A stretch of 54,034 nucleotides of DNA from Frankiaceae bacterium (GTDB lineage Bacteria > Actinomycetota > Actinomycetes > BP-191). Below, piece by piece: positions 1 through 9,400 of this stretch. The notes under the pieces are model-generated. The model was not told the DNA's origin, searched no databases, and saw only the letters and a program-made list of their open reading frames with translations. The stretch covers positions 1 through 54,034 of the forward strand of contig JAVEEC010000069.1 of assembly GCA_030840645.1 (NCBI GenBank), read 5' to 3'. Position 1 is the first letter of the stretch. The number at the start of each line of letters is the position of its first letter. A program made the translations under genes and the position numbers.

Positions 1-1
1 C

Positions 2-517
2 GGCTCCGGCACCAACCCGGGCGCCGAGCCCGGCACCCAGACCGGTCAGGTCACCGCCGGCCCGGCGTTCATCGACGACGGCGCCACCCCGCCCGGCGTC
101 ACCCACTCCGGTAACTTCATCTGCACCATCCAGGTCGGTCTTACCAACAGCCAGCACACCGGCACCGACGCCGCCGTCGTCGAGGGCCCGACCACCCCTC
201 TCGTGATCGCGGCGCAGGGCCAGGTCACCTACACGGCCGGTCTCCTCGACCCGGTCTACCTCTGCACCGAGATCGTCGTCGACGGTACGCACCTGTACTT
301 CAACGACCCCAACGACCCGACGGCGAACGGCAACTTCGACACCACGCCGAACGTCGACTGTGGCCTGGCCACGAGCGAGGACAGCCAGACGATCGGCGAG
401 TTCATCGACAGCATCATCTGCCCGTTCCTCGCGCTGGTCTTCCCGCCCGAGGGTGACATCGTCCTGCCCGACCCGATCGGCAAGGTCTGGGACTGCCCGC
501 CTTACGACGAGGTCTAA
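2..517 (+). CDS. C-terminal part of an exported protein of unknown function
   Basis: The frame is open from the first complete codon of the window to a TAA at 515-517, so the start lies outside. The 171 visible residues are rich in Thr, Gly, Asp and Pro, with few Lys or Arg and scattered Cys. This looks like an extracellular beta-rich domain. The tail holds two hydrophobic Pro-containing stretches (PFLALVFPPEGDIVLPDP) but no sorting signal or membrane anchor. A strong terminator hairpin follows directly, so this is the last gene of its transcript. I do not recognise a family. Confidence 0.75.
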   Translation, partial: GSGTNPGAEPGTQTGQVTAGPAFIDDGATPPGVTHSGNFICTIQVGLTNSQHTGTDAAVVEGPTTPLVIAAQGQVTYTAGLLDPVYLCTEIVVDGTHLYFNDPNDPTANGNFDTTPNVDCGLATSEDSQTIGEFIDSIICPFLALVFPPEGDIVLPDPIGKVWDCPPYDEV

Positions 518-536
518 GTAGTTCCCTCGCACAATC

Positions 537-574
537 CCGTCAGGGGCAGCCGGTTCGCCGGCTGCCCCTGACGG
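537..574 (+). terminator. Intrinsic terminator-like hairpin
   Basis: A perfect 17-bp inverted repeat (arms 537-553 and 558-574) around a TTCG tetraloop lies 20 bases after the preceding stop codon. No clear U tract follows, which is common in GC-rich actinobacteria. Confidence 0.85.
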
Positions 575-709
575 CGTTACCGAACGGTCCACCGGTCGTT
601 GAACGCGTTGCCAGACCCGGAAAATGCTCATAGCACGTGAGAGGTTTCCGGTGGCCGCTGTCGAACAATCCACCAAGGTTAGTCCCCTACCCAGCCTGCG
701 GAGTGCCCA

Positions 710-1315
710 GTGCGTACACGACGCGTCGTCCTCAGCCTTCTCGCCCTCGGCCTCGTCGCGACCGGCTCGTCCGCGACCGCCGCCACCAAGCCGAAGCCGC
801 CTCCCCCCGTGTGCAACCTCATGACCGACGAGCCGGGGGACGGCCACGACCAGACCCTCAAGCCGGTCTCCTCGCCTACGCTGGACATCGTCGGCGGCGA
901 CGTCGCCACGGGGAAGAAGACGATCGTCTCCGTGCTGCGGGTCAAGTCGACGACCGTCGCCGGTGACAAGGTCGCCGAGCGCGGCATCCACTGGCAGGCC
1001 CAGGTTACGGTCGGCCCGAAGCAGATCAACTTCGACCGCCACGTCACAACCAACTTCGTGTCGGGCGCCCAGACGATCGACGACAGCTTCACCGTCACGG
1101 GTGTGACCGTCGACCCGAAGGTGCTGAAGGTCACGATGAACGCCACCGAGATCAGGTGGACGATTCCGCGCAGCGCCGTCCCCGGGCTCAAGGCGAAGGC
1201 CTCGTTCACCGGCATCGGCGGGTTCACCAGGGACTTCTGGGGGGCCGCGGACAACGGTGTCTCCCTGACGCGCAACTATGTCGACCTGACCCCGAGCTGC
1301 CTCAAGCCTGCCTGA
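710..1315 (+). CDS. Exported protein of unknown function, 201 aa
   Basis: A GTG start with GGAG six bases upstream opens a protein with a Sec signal peptide (MRTRR, hydrophobic run, cleavage near ATAA around residue 25). A short Lys/Pro linker follows, then a beta-rich domain with one Cys near each end. The opening of the mature part has C-x4-D-E-P-G-D followed later by PTLDIVGGDVATG. The next gene opens with C-x5-D-x-P-G-D and a similar LD segment, so both may share an N-terminal fold. No catalytic motif is visible. A hairpin at 1329-1361 closes the gene. Confidence 0.8.
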   Translation: MRTRRVVLSLLALGLVATGSSATAATKPKPPPPVCNLMTDEPGDGHDQTLKPVSSPTLDIVGGDVATGKKTIVSVLRVKSTTVAGDKVAERGIHWQAQVTVGPKQINFDRHVTTNFVSGAQTIDDSFTVTGVTVDPKVLKVTMNATEIRWTIPRSAVPGLKAKASFTGIGGFTRDFWGAADNGVSLTRNYVDLTPSCLKPA

Positions 1316-1328
1316 TCAGCCTGGTCCG

Positions 1329-1361
1329 GAGCCCGCGTGGAACCACGCCTCGCGCGGGCTC
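1329..1361 (+). terminator. Terminator-like hairpin
   Basis: Nine-base arms (GAGCCCGCG at 1329-1337 and CGCGGGCTC at 1353-1361) flank a 15-base loop just after the 201-aa exported protein gene. Confidence 0.5.
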
Positions 1362-1443
1362 TGGGCGTTCGTCGGTCTTTCGGGCCGGTTGCCGGCCTCT
1401 ACCTCGTAGACAACCCATTCGTAAGACCTGAATCGGAGCCGTC

Positions 1444-2730
1444 ATGTCACGCCGTCTGGTGGGGAGCACGCTCGTCGCGACGAGCCTGCTGATCGGGACC
1501 GTCGCCGCGTCCGGGGCCACCGAGTACCCCAGGGCCGACTGCGACCGCAGGCTCAACGACCTGCCCGGCGACGCCGTCCCGACGTTCACCGCCAACGGTC
1601 TCGCGCCGGCTCCGGTCCAGCCGAGCCCCGACTCGAACCCCGGCCTCGACGTGCTCAGCGTGACGATGAACGTCACCGCGGACAGCCTGGAGATGTACCT
1701 CGGGCTCAAGGAGTTCCCCAAGACCTTCGCCGCCCAGGAGGCCGGGTACGGGTACGAGGTGATGTTCACGAAGGGCACCAAGTCCTTCCGGCTCTCGCAC
1801 CTGGTTCCGAACGAGTCCGTGGACAAGAGCCTTCGTCCGGACTCGATCCTCCCGGCGTATCCCCGCGCTCAGGGGGGACCGAGCTCGAGCATGGCCCTCC
1901 TGACGTCAACGAGCGTTACCGGGGAGCTCGACAAGACGAGGAACCTCATCATCATCCGAGTCCTCCGCCCGGAGATCGAGAAGGTTCTCGGCGAGCCACT
2001 CGCGGACGGCGACACGTTCACGGCGCTGAACGCGAAGACGTTCGACTACTACGCCGAGCCGTCGCCGACCGTGACCAATGGGCCGACGCGACTGAGCGGC
2101 GACACGACGGCCGGGACGGACGACGAGAAGACGTTCACGGTCGGCGACGCCTACTGCCTTGGCGGGCCGCCCACGACGCTGACCGACTTCGAGGCGAAGC
2201 CCGTGCAGTTCGGCGACGCCACCGAGGTGAGCGTCACCCTCGCGAACGAGGCCGACGAGGCCGTCGAGGGCAAGGAGATCCAGTTCTCGGTCGCCGGCGA
2301 GCCGGGTATGCCGCTCAAGGCGACGACCACTGACGAGGGCATCGCGGCGGTGACGTTCACGCCGACCAAGGGCGCCGGCACCTACCCGGTGACGGTGACC
2401 TGGGCAGGCGACGACGAGGCCGGAAAGTCCAAGGTGGTCGGCAACCTGGTGATCTCGGCGGAGAAGACCAAGTTCAACGCCCTCGCGGTCGCGAAGCCGA
2501 GCGCGAGCACCCGGACCGTGACGGCGACGCTGCTCGACGACGACAAGCACGCCGTGGCCGGGCAGAAGGTCGACTGGTACGTCAACGGCAAGAAGGTCGC
2601 CACCCTGGCGACCGACAAGGCCGGCAAGTCGGTGTTCAAGGCCGCGAAGCCGGGCCAGAGCGTTCAGGCCAAGCTCGCCACGGTGACCGGCAAGTACGTC
2701 GCCGCGAACTCCAACACCGCGAAGGTCTAG
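1444..2730 (+). CDS. Exported protein with bacterial Ig-like repeats, 428 aa
   Basis: ATG with GGAG five bases upstream. A signal peptide (residues 1-25) precedes an N-terminal domain that resembles the upstream gene product at its start (C-x5-D-x-P-G-D, then a Leu-Asp strand). Two Ig-like domains follow. One spans roughly residues 240-340 (EGKEIQFSV and TTDEGIAAVTFTP are typical of invasin-type Big_1 domains). The other spans roughly 340-428 (GQKVDWYVNGKKV, TDKAGKSVFKA). There is no C-terminal anchor, so it is probably secreted or held non-covalently. The tandem pair with the preceding gene suggests duplication. The role may be adhesion or surface structure; this is inferred. Confidence 0.8.
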   Translation: MSRRLVGSTLVATSLLIGTVAASGATEYPRADCDRRLNDLPGDAVPTFTANGLAPAPVQPSPDSNPGLDVLSVTMNVTADSLEMYLGLKEFPKTFAAQEAGYGYEVMFTKGTKSFRLSHLVPNESVDKSLRPDSILPAYPRAQGGPSSSMALLTSTSVTGELDKTRNLIIIRVLRPEIEKVLGEPLADGDTFTALNAKTFDYYAEPSPTVTNGPTRLSGDTTAGTDDEKTFTVGDAYCLGGPPTTLTDFEAKPVQFGDATEVSVTLANEADEAVEGKEIQFSVAGEPGMPLKATTTDEGIAAVTFTPTKGAGTYPVTVTWAGDDEAGKSKVVGNLVISAEKTKFNALAVAKPSASTRTVTATLLDDDKHAVAGQKVDWYVNGKKVATLATDKAGKSVFKAAKPGQSVQAKLATVTGKYVAANSNTAKV

Positions 2731-2790
2731 CCGGGATCTGCGAAACGTCCCGCTCCACCGCCCGCCCGGCTCGTTCTGTGCAGACGTCCT

Positions 2791-2808
2791 GGCCCGAAGG
2801 AAAGGGCC
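2791..2808 (+). terminator. Weak hairpin after the Ig-like protein gene
   Basis: GGCCC (2791-2795) and GGGCC (2804-2808) flank an eight-base loop. The stem is short. The stretch just before it, 2772-2782, matches the first 11 bases of the 50-bp repeat found at 29518 and 53769. Confidence 0.3.
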
Positions 2809-2814
2809 ACCCCC

Positions 2815-2833
2815 CGCGTAACGAGTAGGCCAG
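2815..2833 (+). promoter_or_regulatory. 19-bp motif shared with the region upstream of the gene at 28224
   Basis: The sequence cgcgtaacgAgtaggCcag here matches 28164-28182 at 17 of 19 positions. Both copies sit shortly upstream of a start codon (28 and 42 bases). A promoter or activator site is possible. No sigma-factor consensus is clearly recognisable. Confidence 0.35.
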
Positions 2834-2860
2834 TGCTACTCCGCACCCGAGGGGGGAGCG

Positions 2861-3574
2861 ATGGTCGAGCCGCTCCGCACGACCAGCACGGCCGACGCCG
2901 TCTGCCGGACGCTGCTCGGCCCCGGCTCCGTGCCGCCGCACGGCAGCCCGCGGACCCGCCCGGCTACCCGCCCAGCGGACACCGCAATCCTCGTCACAGC
3001 CGACCCGGAGGTGGCCGTCCGCCTCCGCTGCGACATCGCCGGAACGGCGGCGGACAGCGTGCTGCTGCTCGACCGCACGCCGGCAACGTCCGCGGAGCCG
3101 ACCGGCGACCTGCTGCGGCGGGGCCTGTGGGTCCGGGCCGTGCAGGAACCCACCGCGCCGGGCCGCTCGGACCGGCTGGCCGCCGCCGGCGCGGACGTGC
3201 GGACGCTACCCGCGTTGCCGATGACGTACGCGGTCTACGACCGCCGTGCCGCGGTGATCGACCTGGACGGCGCGGGCACGGCGTTCGTCCGCTCCCCCGC
3301 GCTGGTCGCGGGGCTGGTGACGCTGTTCGACCTGGTCTGGGACCGCGCCCAGCCGCTGGCGGGGGCCCACTCCGAGCCCACGGGTGCCGGCGAGGCCGAG
3401 GACGCCGCCGTGGTCGCGCTGCTCGCGGCGGGCCTGAAGGACGAGAGCATCGCCCGCCAGCTCGGCATCAGCGCGTCGACGGTCACCCGCCGGGTGGCGC
3501 GCCTGATGGAGGCGACGGGGGCGTCGACGCGGTTCCAGCTCGGCCTGCAGGCCGCGCGCCGGCGGTGGGTCTGA
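2861..3574 (+). CDS. LuxR-type helix-turn-helix regulator, 237 aa
   Basis: ATG preceded by a run of G (GGGGGGAGCG). The N-terminal 180 residues have no recognised receiver signature. The last 50 residues form a LuxR/GerE-like HTH (AAGLKDESIARQLGIS, then STVTRRVARLMEATG). The segment from VTLFDLVWDRAQPL to the end is clearly paralogous to the regulator at 34272-35246, which shares AAGLKD-x2-IAR-x-LGI and the ending TRFQ-x-GLQAARR. The family resembles the DNA-binding half of actinobacterial TrmB/LuxR-like regulators. The target is unknown. It converges on the surface protein gene ending at 3587. Confidence 0.8.
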   Translation: MVEPLRTTSTADAVCRTLLGPGSVPPHGSPRTRPATRPADTAILVTADPEVAVRLRCDIAGTAADSVLLLDRTPATSAEPTGDLLRRGLWVRAVQEPTAPGRSDRLAAAGADVRTLPALPMTYAVYDRRAAVIDLDGAGTAFVRSPALVAGLVTLFDLVWDRAQPLAGAHSEPTGAGEAEDAAVVALLAAGLKDESIARQLGISASTVTRRVARLMEATGASTRFQLGLQAARRRWV

Positions 3575-3586
3575 CCCGGCGGGAGC

Positions 3587-6304
3587 TCAGCCGCGCGGGC
3601 GGGCGTACGCCGGGCGGAACGCGCGCTGGGTCCGCCTGCGCAGCGCCACGCCACCGGCCGCGCTGACGAACGTGGCGCAGCCCAGCAGCAGGGCCGCCGC
3701 CGCGGGGTCGGTGCGGTCGACCCGGCTCATGGCCAGCTCGTCCGCCTCCTGCTCCTGGTCGTCCTCCGCGCCCTGGGAGACCGGCGCGAGCTGGAACTGC
3801 TGCTCCTCCTGCTGGGAGAAGCCGGCGTTCGGATTCATGTTGACCGGCTGCTGCGCGGGCGGCGGCTGGAACTGCGGCGCGACGACCGGCGCGATCAGCG
3901 GGCGCGGGATCGGCTGCGGGACGACCTCCGGCTCGGGGATCGCGGGCGGATTCTTCACCACGGGCGGGTCCGGCGTCTCGGGGCCGCGGCAGTGCACGGT
4001 CACCTCGACCCGGCGGAGCGCGACGTCGCGCTCGCTGCCGACCACGGTCAGCGGGAGGTCCTGGCCGTCCTGCGCGGCGCTGCAGGTCACCTGCATCGTG
4101 GTCTTGAGGTGCGTCTCGAGCTTGCGGTTGAAGATGCCGCTCGTCGGCGCGGAGAACCCGCGAACGACGTGGTGCGGGTCGTTCGTGTCGACGGCGACCT
4201 TGCCGGGGTCCTTGAGGCCGAGGAGCAGCGCGGTGATGGCGGGCGCGATGTGCGGCGCGGAGTTAACGGTGTCGCAGACGAGCGGGTCGCCCGACTGGAG
4301 ATCGAGGTTGTGGTCGCCGTCGCAGTCGACGCCCTTCTCGGGCGCGACGGTGTCGGTGCCCTTGGCGACGGCGATGACGTCGCCGCGCGCCGCCTCGAGG
4401 TTGTTGCCGTCGACGACGACGACGCCGACCACCTTGGTGTGGTGGTACGCCGAGAGCGTCTTGATCGTGGTGTCCATCGCCGGGAAGCCGGCGAACTGCG
4501 GCTCCTGCTTGAACGCCGCGTCGGTGATCAGCACGATCACGCGGTTCTCCGCGGTCCAGCCGGCGTCCTGGTTCGGCAGCACGGGCGGGTTGGTCTGGCC
4601 GAGGCCGGTCACGGCCTGGGTGAGCGCGATGGTCTGCGCCTCGGCCTCGACCGGGTCGCCGCCGCCCTCCGTGAGCTTCTCGACGCCCGCGCGCCAGAGG
4701 TCGGGCCGGTCGCAGACGATCTTCTGGTGCAGCGTGTACGGCTTGAGGCTGTTCTCCCCGTAGCCGGCGATGACGTTGAAGTCCTTGACGTCACCGACGC
4801 CGAAGCACGCCTGCCCGTTGGTCCGCTGGTAGAGCTCGTCGGTGATCTGGTTGATGCCCTCTTTCAGGCCCTTGATGGCCTGGCCCATGCTGCCGGTGGT
4901 GTCCATGATGAAGAACACGTCGAGGGGGGTCGGGTTCGGGCCGAGACCCCAGTCGATGTCGTCGTTCGCGACCTTGCCGGGCGCGACGGTGACCTCCTGC
5001 CGCGTCACGTGGAGCTTCGGCTCGGTGATGCCGGTCGGGAGGTGCGGGTCGCCGTCGCCGCCGCCGTCCGACCCGCGGGGCGGCGGGAGGAACGACTCCG
5101 GCGGGTACATGTCGAACCGGTACAGCGCGTCGGCGGTCTGGCCGAGCAGGATGCCGTTCGCGCCGCCCCTGGGCATCGCCATCGAGACGAACCTGGCGCC
5201 GTCGCTCGGCGTGATGTCGACCCAGCGCAGGCTGCGGGCGTCGAAGCCGAACGTCCCCCTGGCCCCGGTGATCGCCAGGACGGCAGGCCGCGTGCCGTGC
5301 GTGGCGGCGACGGGCGCGACGGCCACGTCGGGTCCCGGCGTGACCGCGCCGGCGGCGGTGACGTAGCTGACCGCCCCGGTCGAGCCCTTGGCGACGTAGA
5401 CGCGGCCGAGGCCGCGGCCGTCGACGTCGATCGTGCGAACGCCCGGCATGGGCTTGGCGACCCAGTTGTCGCCGATCTGCCGGGAGACGGCGAACCCCTT
5501 CGTCCCCCACACCCAGATGGTGTTCGCGTCGGTGGGCGAGAGCGTCATGCCCTCGATCTGGCCGATGCCGGCCGGGAGCGGCACGTCCGCCCAGGAGGTG
5601 GTCTTGATCGCGCTGACGGGCAGCGCCTCGGTCTGGAGCCGGTACAGGTGCCGGACCGGGGTGAGGGCCGGGCCCTCCGGTGGCTGCTCGACGAGCAGGT
5701 ACGGCCGCATCGTGCCCGGCCCGTCGCTGGCGCCGGCCTGCCCGACCGCGAGCTGGAGCGGCTTGCCGAACGTCGGCAGGCCGGTGTCCTGGCTCGCGAA
5801 CGCCACGGTCGGCGCGTTCCCGATGGGCGTCGCGTTCGTCGTCATCGTGACGTGCGGCCGGTACGCGCCGTTGCTGCCGTCGTAGCCGGCGAACCAGAGG
5901 TGCTTGCCGGTCGGCGCCACCACCTGGGTGACGACCGTCGTGTTGGTGTCCGGGGAGCCGTCCGGGGTGGTCGAGGCCCGGTAGATGTGGTCCCAGCGGC
6001 AGCCGTGGTCCTTGGAGAGCTGGATCACCTTGCCGTTGGTGACGTAGATCCAGCCCCGCTCGGTCGGCGAGGGGTCCCAGGACGTGATCTTGCGCTCGCC
6101 CTCGCCCTTCGTCGCGAGGTAGTCCGGCGAGAGGATCTTCGCCCAGCCGTTCTTGCTCGTCACCTGGCCCGTGATCGGGCAGGCGCTGAGGTTGTCGCCG
6201 GTGGGGGCACCGCCGCGCCCGGCGTTCGCCCCGGTGACCGGAGCGACCACGAGGAGGACGAGAGCGGCGGCGAGGGCCGGGCGGAAGCGCCGGACCAACG
6301 GCAT
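3587..6304 (-). CDS. Exported von Willebrand factor A-domain surface protein, 905 aa
   Basis: I chose the ATG at 6304 because AGAAGGAG lies just upstream and it starts a proper signal peptide (MPLVRRFRPALAAALVLL). Residues about 40-440 look like a beta-propeller or sialidase-like domain (repeated GWIYVT and LWFAGYDGS strands). A VWA domain starts near 460 with the metal-ion-dependent adhesion site DTTGSMG at 468-474. A Pro/Gln-rich linker leads to a hydrophobic C-terminal segment followed by RRRTQR, i.e. a membrane anchor without LPxTG. The role is probably protein binding or adhesion at the surface. It lies downstream of the M36 peptidase gene on the same strand (163-bp gap) and may be co-transcribed. 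Confidence 0.85.
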   Translation of the reverse strand: MPLVRRFRPALAAALVLLVVAPVTGANAGRGGAPTGDNLSACPITGQVTSKNGWAKILSPDYLATKGEGERKITSWDPSPTERGWIYVTNGKVIQLSKDHGCRWDHIYRASTTPDGSPDTNTTVVTQVVAPTGKHLWFAGYDGSNGAYRPHVTMTTNATPIGNAPTVAFASQDTGLPTFGKPLQLAVGQAGASDGPGTMRPYLLVEQPPEGPALTPVRHLYRLQTEALPVSAIKTTSWADVPLPAGIGQIEGMTLSPTDANTIWVWGTKGFAVSRQIGDNWVAKPMPGVRTIDVDGRGLGRVYVAKGSTGAVSYVTAAGAVTPGPDVAVAPVAATHGTRPAVLAITGARGTFGFDARSLRWVDITPSDGARFVSMAMPRGGANGILLGQTADALYRFDMYPPESFLPPPRGSDGGGDGDPHLPTGITEPKLHVTRQEVTVAPGKVANDDIDWGLGPNPTPLDVFFIMDTTGSMGQAIKGLKEGINQITDELYQRTNGQACFGVGDVKDFNVIAGYGENSLKPYTLHQKIVCDRPDLWRAGVEKLTEGGGDPVEAEAQTIALTQAVTGLGQTNPPVLPNQDAGWTAENRVIVLITDAAFKQEPQFAGFPAMDTTIKTLSAYHHTKVVGVVVVDGNNLEAARGDVIAVAKGTDTVAPEKGVDCDGDHNLDLQSGDPLVCDTVNSAPHIAPAITALLLGLKDPGKVAVDTNDPHHVVRGFSAPTSGIFNRKLETHLKTTMQVTCSAAQDGQDLPLTVVGSERDVALRRVEVTVHCRGPETPDPPVVKNPPAIPEPEVVPQPIPRPLIAPVVAPQFQPPPAQQPVNMNPNAGFSQQEEQQFQLAPVSQGAEDDQEQEADELAMSRVDRTDPAAAALLLGCATFVSAAGGVALRRRTQRAFRPAYARPRG

Positions 6305-6467
6305 GTGGTGCTCCTTCTGGGCGGGCAGGGGGCCGCACACGGACCGCCGCCAGTGTCTGGGAGCAGCAGCTCGTGAACTTGCGAGACTAGCGGTTTCGGA
6401 CCCTTTCGGCACCCACCCCCCTGCCTCCTCCTTTCTTCGGGGCCGGTCTCGTATTCCGGTGGCGTAC

Positions 6468-9400
6468 CTACGCCGCCCGGCGCCGCCGGAGGGCGGCCGC
6501 GGAGCCCGCCGCGAGCACCGCTGCCGCGAGCGCCAGGCCCGGCGCCGCCCCTGTCGCCGGGAGGCTCACGGGCGGCTTCGCGACCGGGGGCCGCGCCACG
6601 GGCGGCTTGACCACGGGCGGCTTCACGACGGGCGGCGTGACGCGGCCCGGCGTGACCGCCGAGTACACCTGGAGCTCTGCCGCGCGGACCCGGTGGCGCT
6701 GGGTGTTGTTCGCCAGCGGGGGCGGGTCGTCCGGGTCCGGGTCGGTGTCGACCAGGGTCGCGGCCGTGAAGCCGTCGACGCAGTCGGGGTCCGACGCCCG
6801 CTCGCCCACCGGATTCTGCTCGACCGAGAACACCGGGTTGCCGGTGCACTGGTTGGTCAGCACCCGCAGCCTCACGTGCGTCGCCTTGGTGTCCGGGACG
6901 TCGAACGTCTTGAGCAGCAGGTTCGGCGACAGCGGCCGCGGCCGGCCGGTCGGGAACGCGTCCTCCGGGCTGGTGTAGATCAGCGTGAACGCGTCGTCCT
7001 GGCCGCAGTCGGCGCCGCTGGTCTCGTCGCAGGTGAGGATCTCGAACGACCGCAGGGCCGCGAAGCGGTTCTGGCCGATGGCGTCGTGGGGGTCGTTCTG
7101 GTCCTGCGGCCGGTTGATCGCGCTGACCGCGATCTCCTTGACGACCTGCGCGCCGCCGGCCAGGTCGACGGTGACGTGCTTCCCGGCGATCTCGGCGGTG
7201 TCGTCGTCGCCGAGGAACGCCCAGTTGGTCGCCTCGCTGTCGTCGATCAGCGCCTCGAAGTTGCCGCCGTCGCCGGTGGCCTCCGCGCCGTTGGTCGTCG
7301 AGGCGAGGTTCTTCCGCATCGGGACGCGGACCGTCACCTCCTCCCCCGCCCTGAACGTCCTGGTGAACCGGTACGACCCGTAGCCGTCGGCGCGCGCGGT
7401 GAACGCGTACGTGCCCGGCACGAACAGCACCTGCGGGCTCACGCCGCCGCCGTTGGCGATCGTCGCCTCGGTCGTGCGGGCGGTGTAGTCGCCGACGTGG
7501 ACCGCCATCTCCGCGGGCACGCCGCCGCCCTCGACCGGAACGGCCTGGAACGACACGGTCGCCTCGTCGGTGTCGATCGGCGTCGCCCAGGACGGCACGC
7601 CGCCGTCGTCCGCGCCGTCCCCGAGCCCGCGGCTCGCGTACGCGGCCCAGAGCTCGCGCTGGTTCGCGCCGCCGTAGCGCATCGCGTCGCCGGCGATCTG
7701 GGCCTCGGCGGCGGCCGGCATCCCGGAGGACGCCTCCTGGAGCAGGAAGCCGTCGAACATCAGCTGGATCCAGCGCCGGTTGCCAGGGCACTGGGTGGAC
7801 GGCTTCAGGCCGTCCGCGCACTGGCGCTGCAGCGCCTCGTCCGAGGACGGGAACTGCGCGTCGTACTTCGCGTTCAGCGCCTGCCGCACGGCGAAGTTCG
7901 CCGCGCTCCAGATCTCGCCGTCCGCGTGCGGGGACGTCGCGCCGTTGCCGTCGTAGTTGATGTCGGAGTAGTTCAGCGGGCTGAAGTTCATGCCGTAGTT
8001 ACGGATCCCGCGCTGCTTGCTGCCGGTGACGTACGGGCCGACGGCGTAGCGGTTCTCGTCGCCGACCGGCGCGAAGCCGTACCCGTTGACGTACTCCATG
8101 GCGGCCAGGTCCGACCACGCCTCGCCCATCTTCGGGCCCTCGGTGCCGCCGATGTTCGCGGCCGGGCCGCCGATCATCCGGTTGCTGATCGCGTGCGTGT
8201 ACTCGTGGCCGACGACCGTCATGTCGAACGCCCCGTCGACGCACGGCGAGTAGAACGACGCCTGCAGCGGGTGCCAGAGGTACTGGTTGGTGATGCCGGG
8301 GACGCCGTCCTGCATCGTGCGCTGGTTCGCGTTGTCGCGGCCGGTGAACACCACCGAGCCGGCGAGCGCGCCCGCCTGGGCCTGGCCGAGCTCGGGGTCG
8401 CCGCCCTCGCCGCCGTCGCCGCCGTCCTCACCGAAGTTCGTCGTCTGCATGTTCCAGGTCGACTCGGTGAAGCCGAGGTAGTACGACCAGTCGTGCATGC
8501 GGCCGTAGCTCACGAACAGGTTGATGATCGCGGCGTCGACGTCGTTCTGCGCCGGGGTGGCGTAGTTGGCGCTGAGGTTGCAGTTGCTCGTGTGCCACTG
8601 GTCGGTGAACGCGTAGTCGTAGTTGCGGGTGAGGCTCGGCGTGGCGCGCCGCGGCGAGTCCGGGCCCGCGTGGCTCGCGTACGACGTGGACGTGTCGGCG
8701 TCGTTGCCGGTGCTCGTGTACGACGGGTTGCCGACCGTGTCGCTGGCCGGCACCTCGTCGTACGGGAAGAGGAGCTGCGGCACGTTCCGCGGCGCGGTCG
8801 TCCCGCCGATGACGAGGTCGCAGCCCGGGCCCGACGTCCAGCACCAGACCTGCCGGCTGTCGGTGGCCTGGACGCCGTTCACAGCGAACTGCGGGGTGTT
8901 CGGGAACACCTTCCAGCGCGGGTCGTCCTGCGCCACGAGCGGCGTGTCGTCGCCCGACAGGTGGTCGATCGCGTTCTGCCGCAGCAGGACCGCACCGGTC
9001 TGCGCGTCGACCCAGGACATGTAGCCGAGCGGCTCGGCGCGGCCGGTCCGCGTGTCGTCCATGAGGTCGACCTCGTACGCGAGCCGCACGCCGTCGCGCG
9101 GCGTCGGCAGGGCCACGAGCCGGGCGAGCTGCGTCTCGGGCTGGCCCGCGACCTTCAGGCCGGTGAACCGGCCCGCGTGCACGCCGTCGAGGACCGTGAC
9201 CCGGTCCGCGGCGACCTGCCAGCCGACGTCGGCCGCGGCCTTCCGCCAGGCGTCTGCCGGGCCGAGGCGGCGGGTGTTCGTCACGCGCGCGTCGCCGGTG
9301 ACCGACGAGGAGACGTACGTGACGCGGTTCGCGCGGTCGAGGCCGACCGTGAGCAGGCCGTCGTTGCCGGCCTCGACGCCGTCGAAGCGCTGGCGGAACA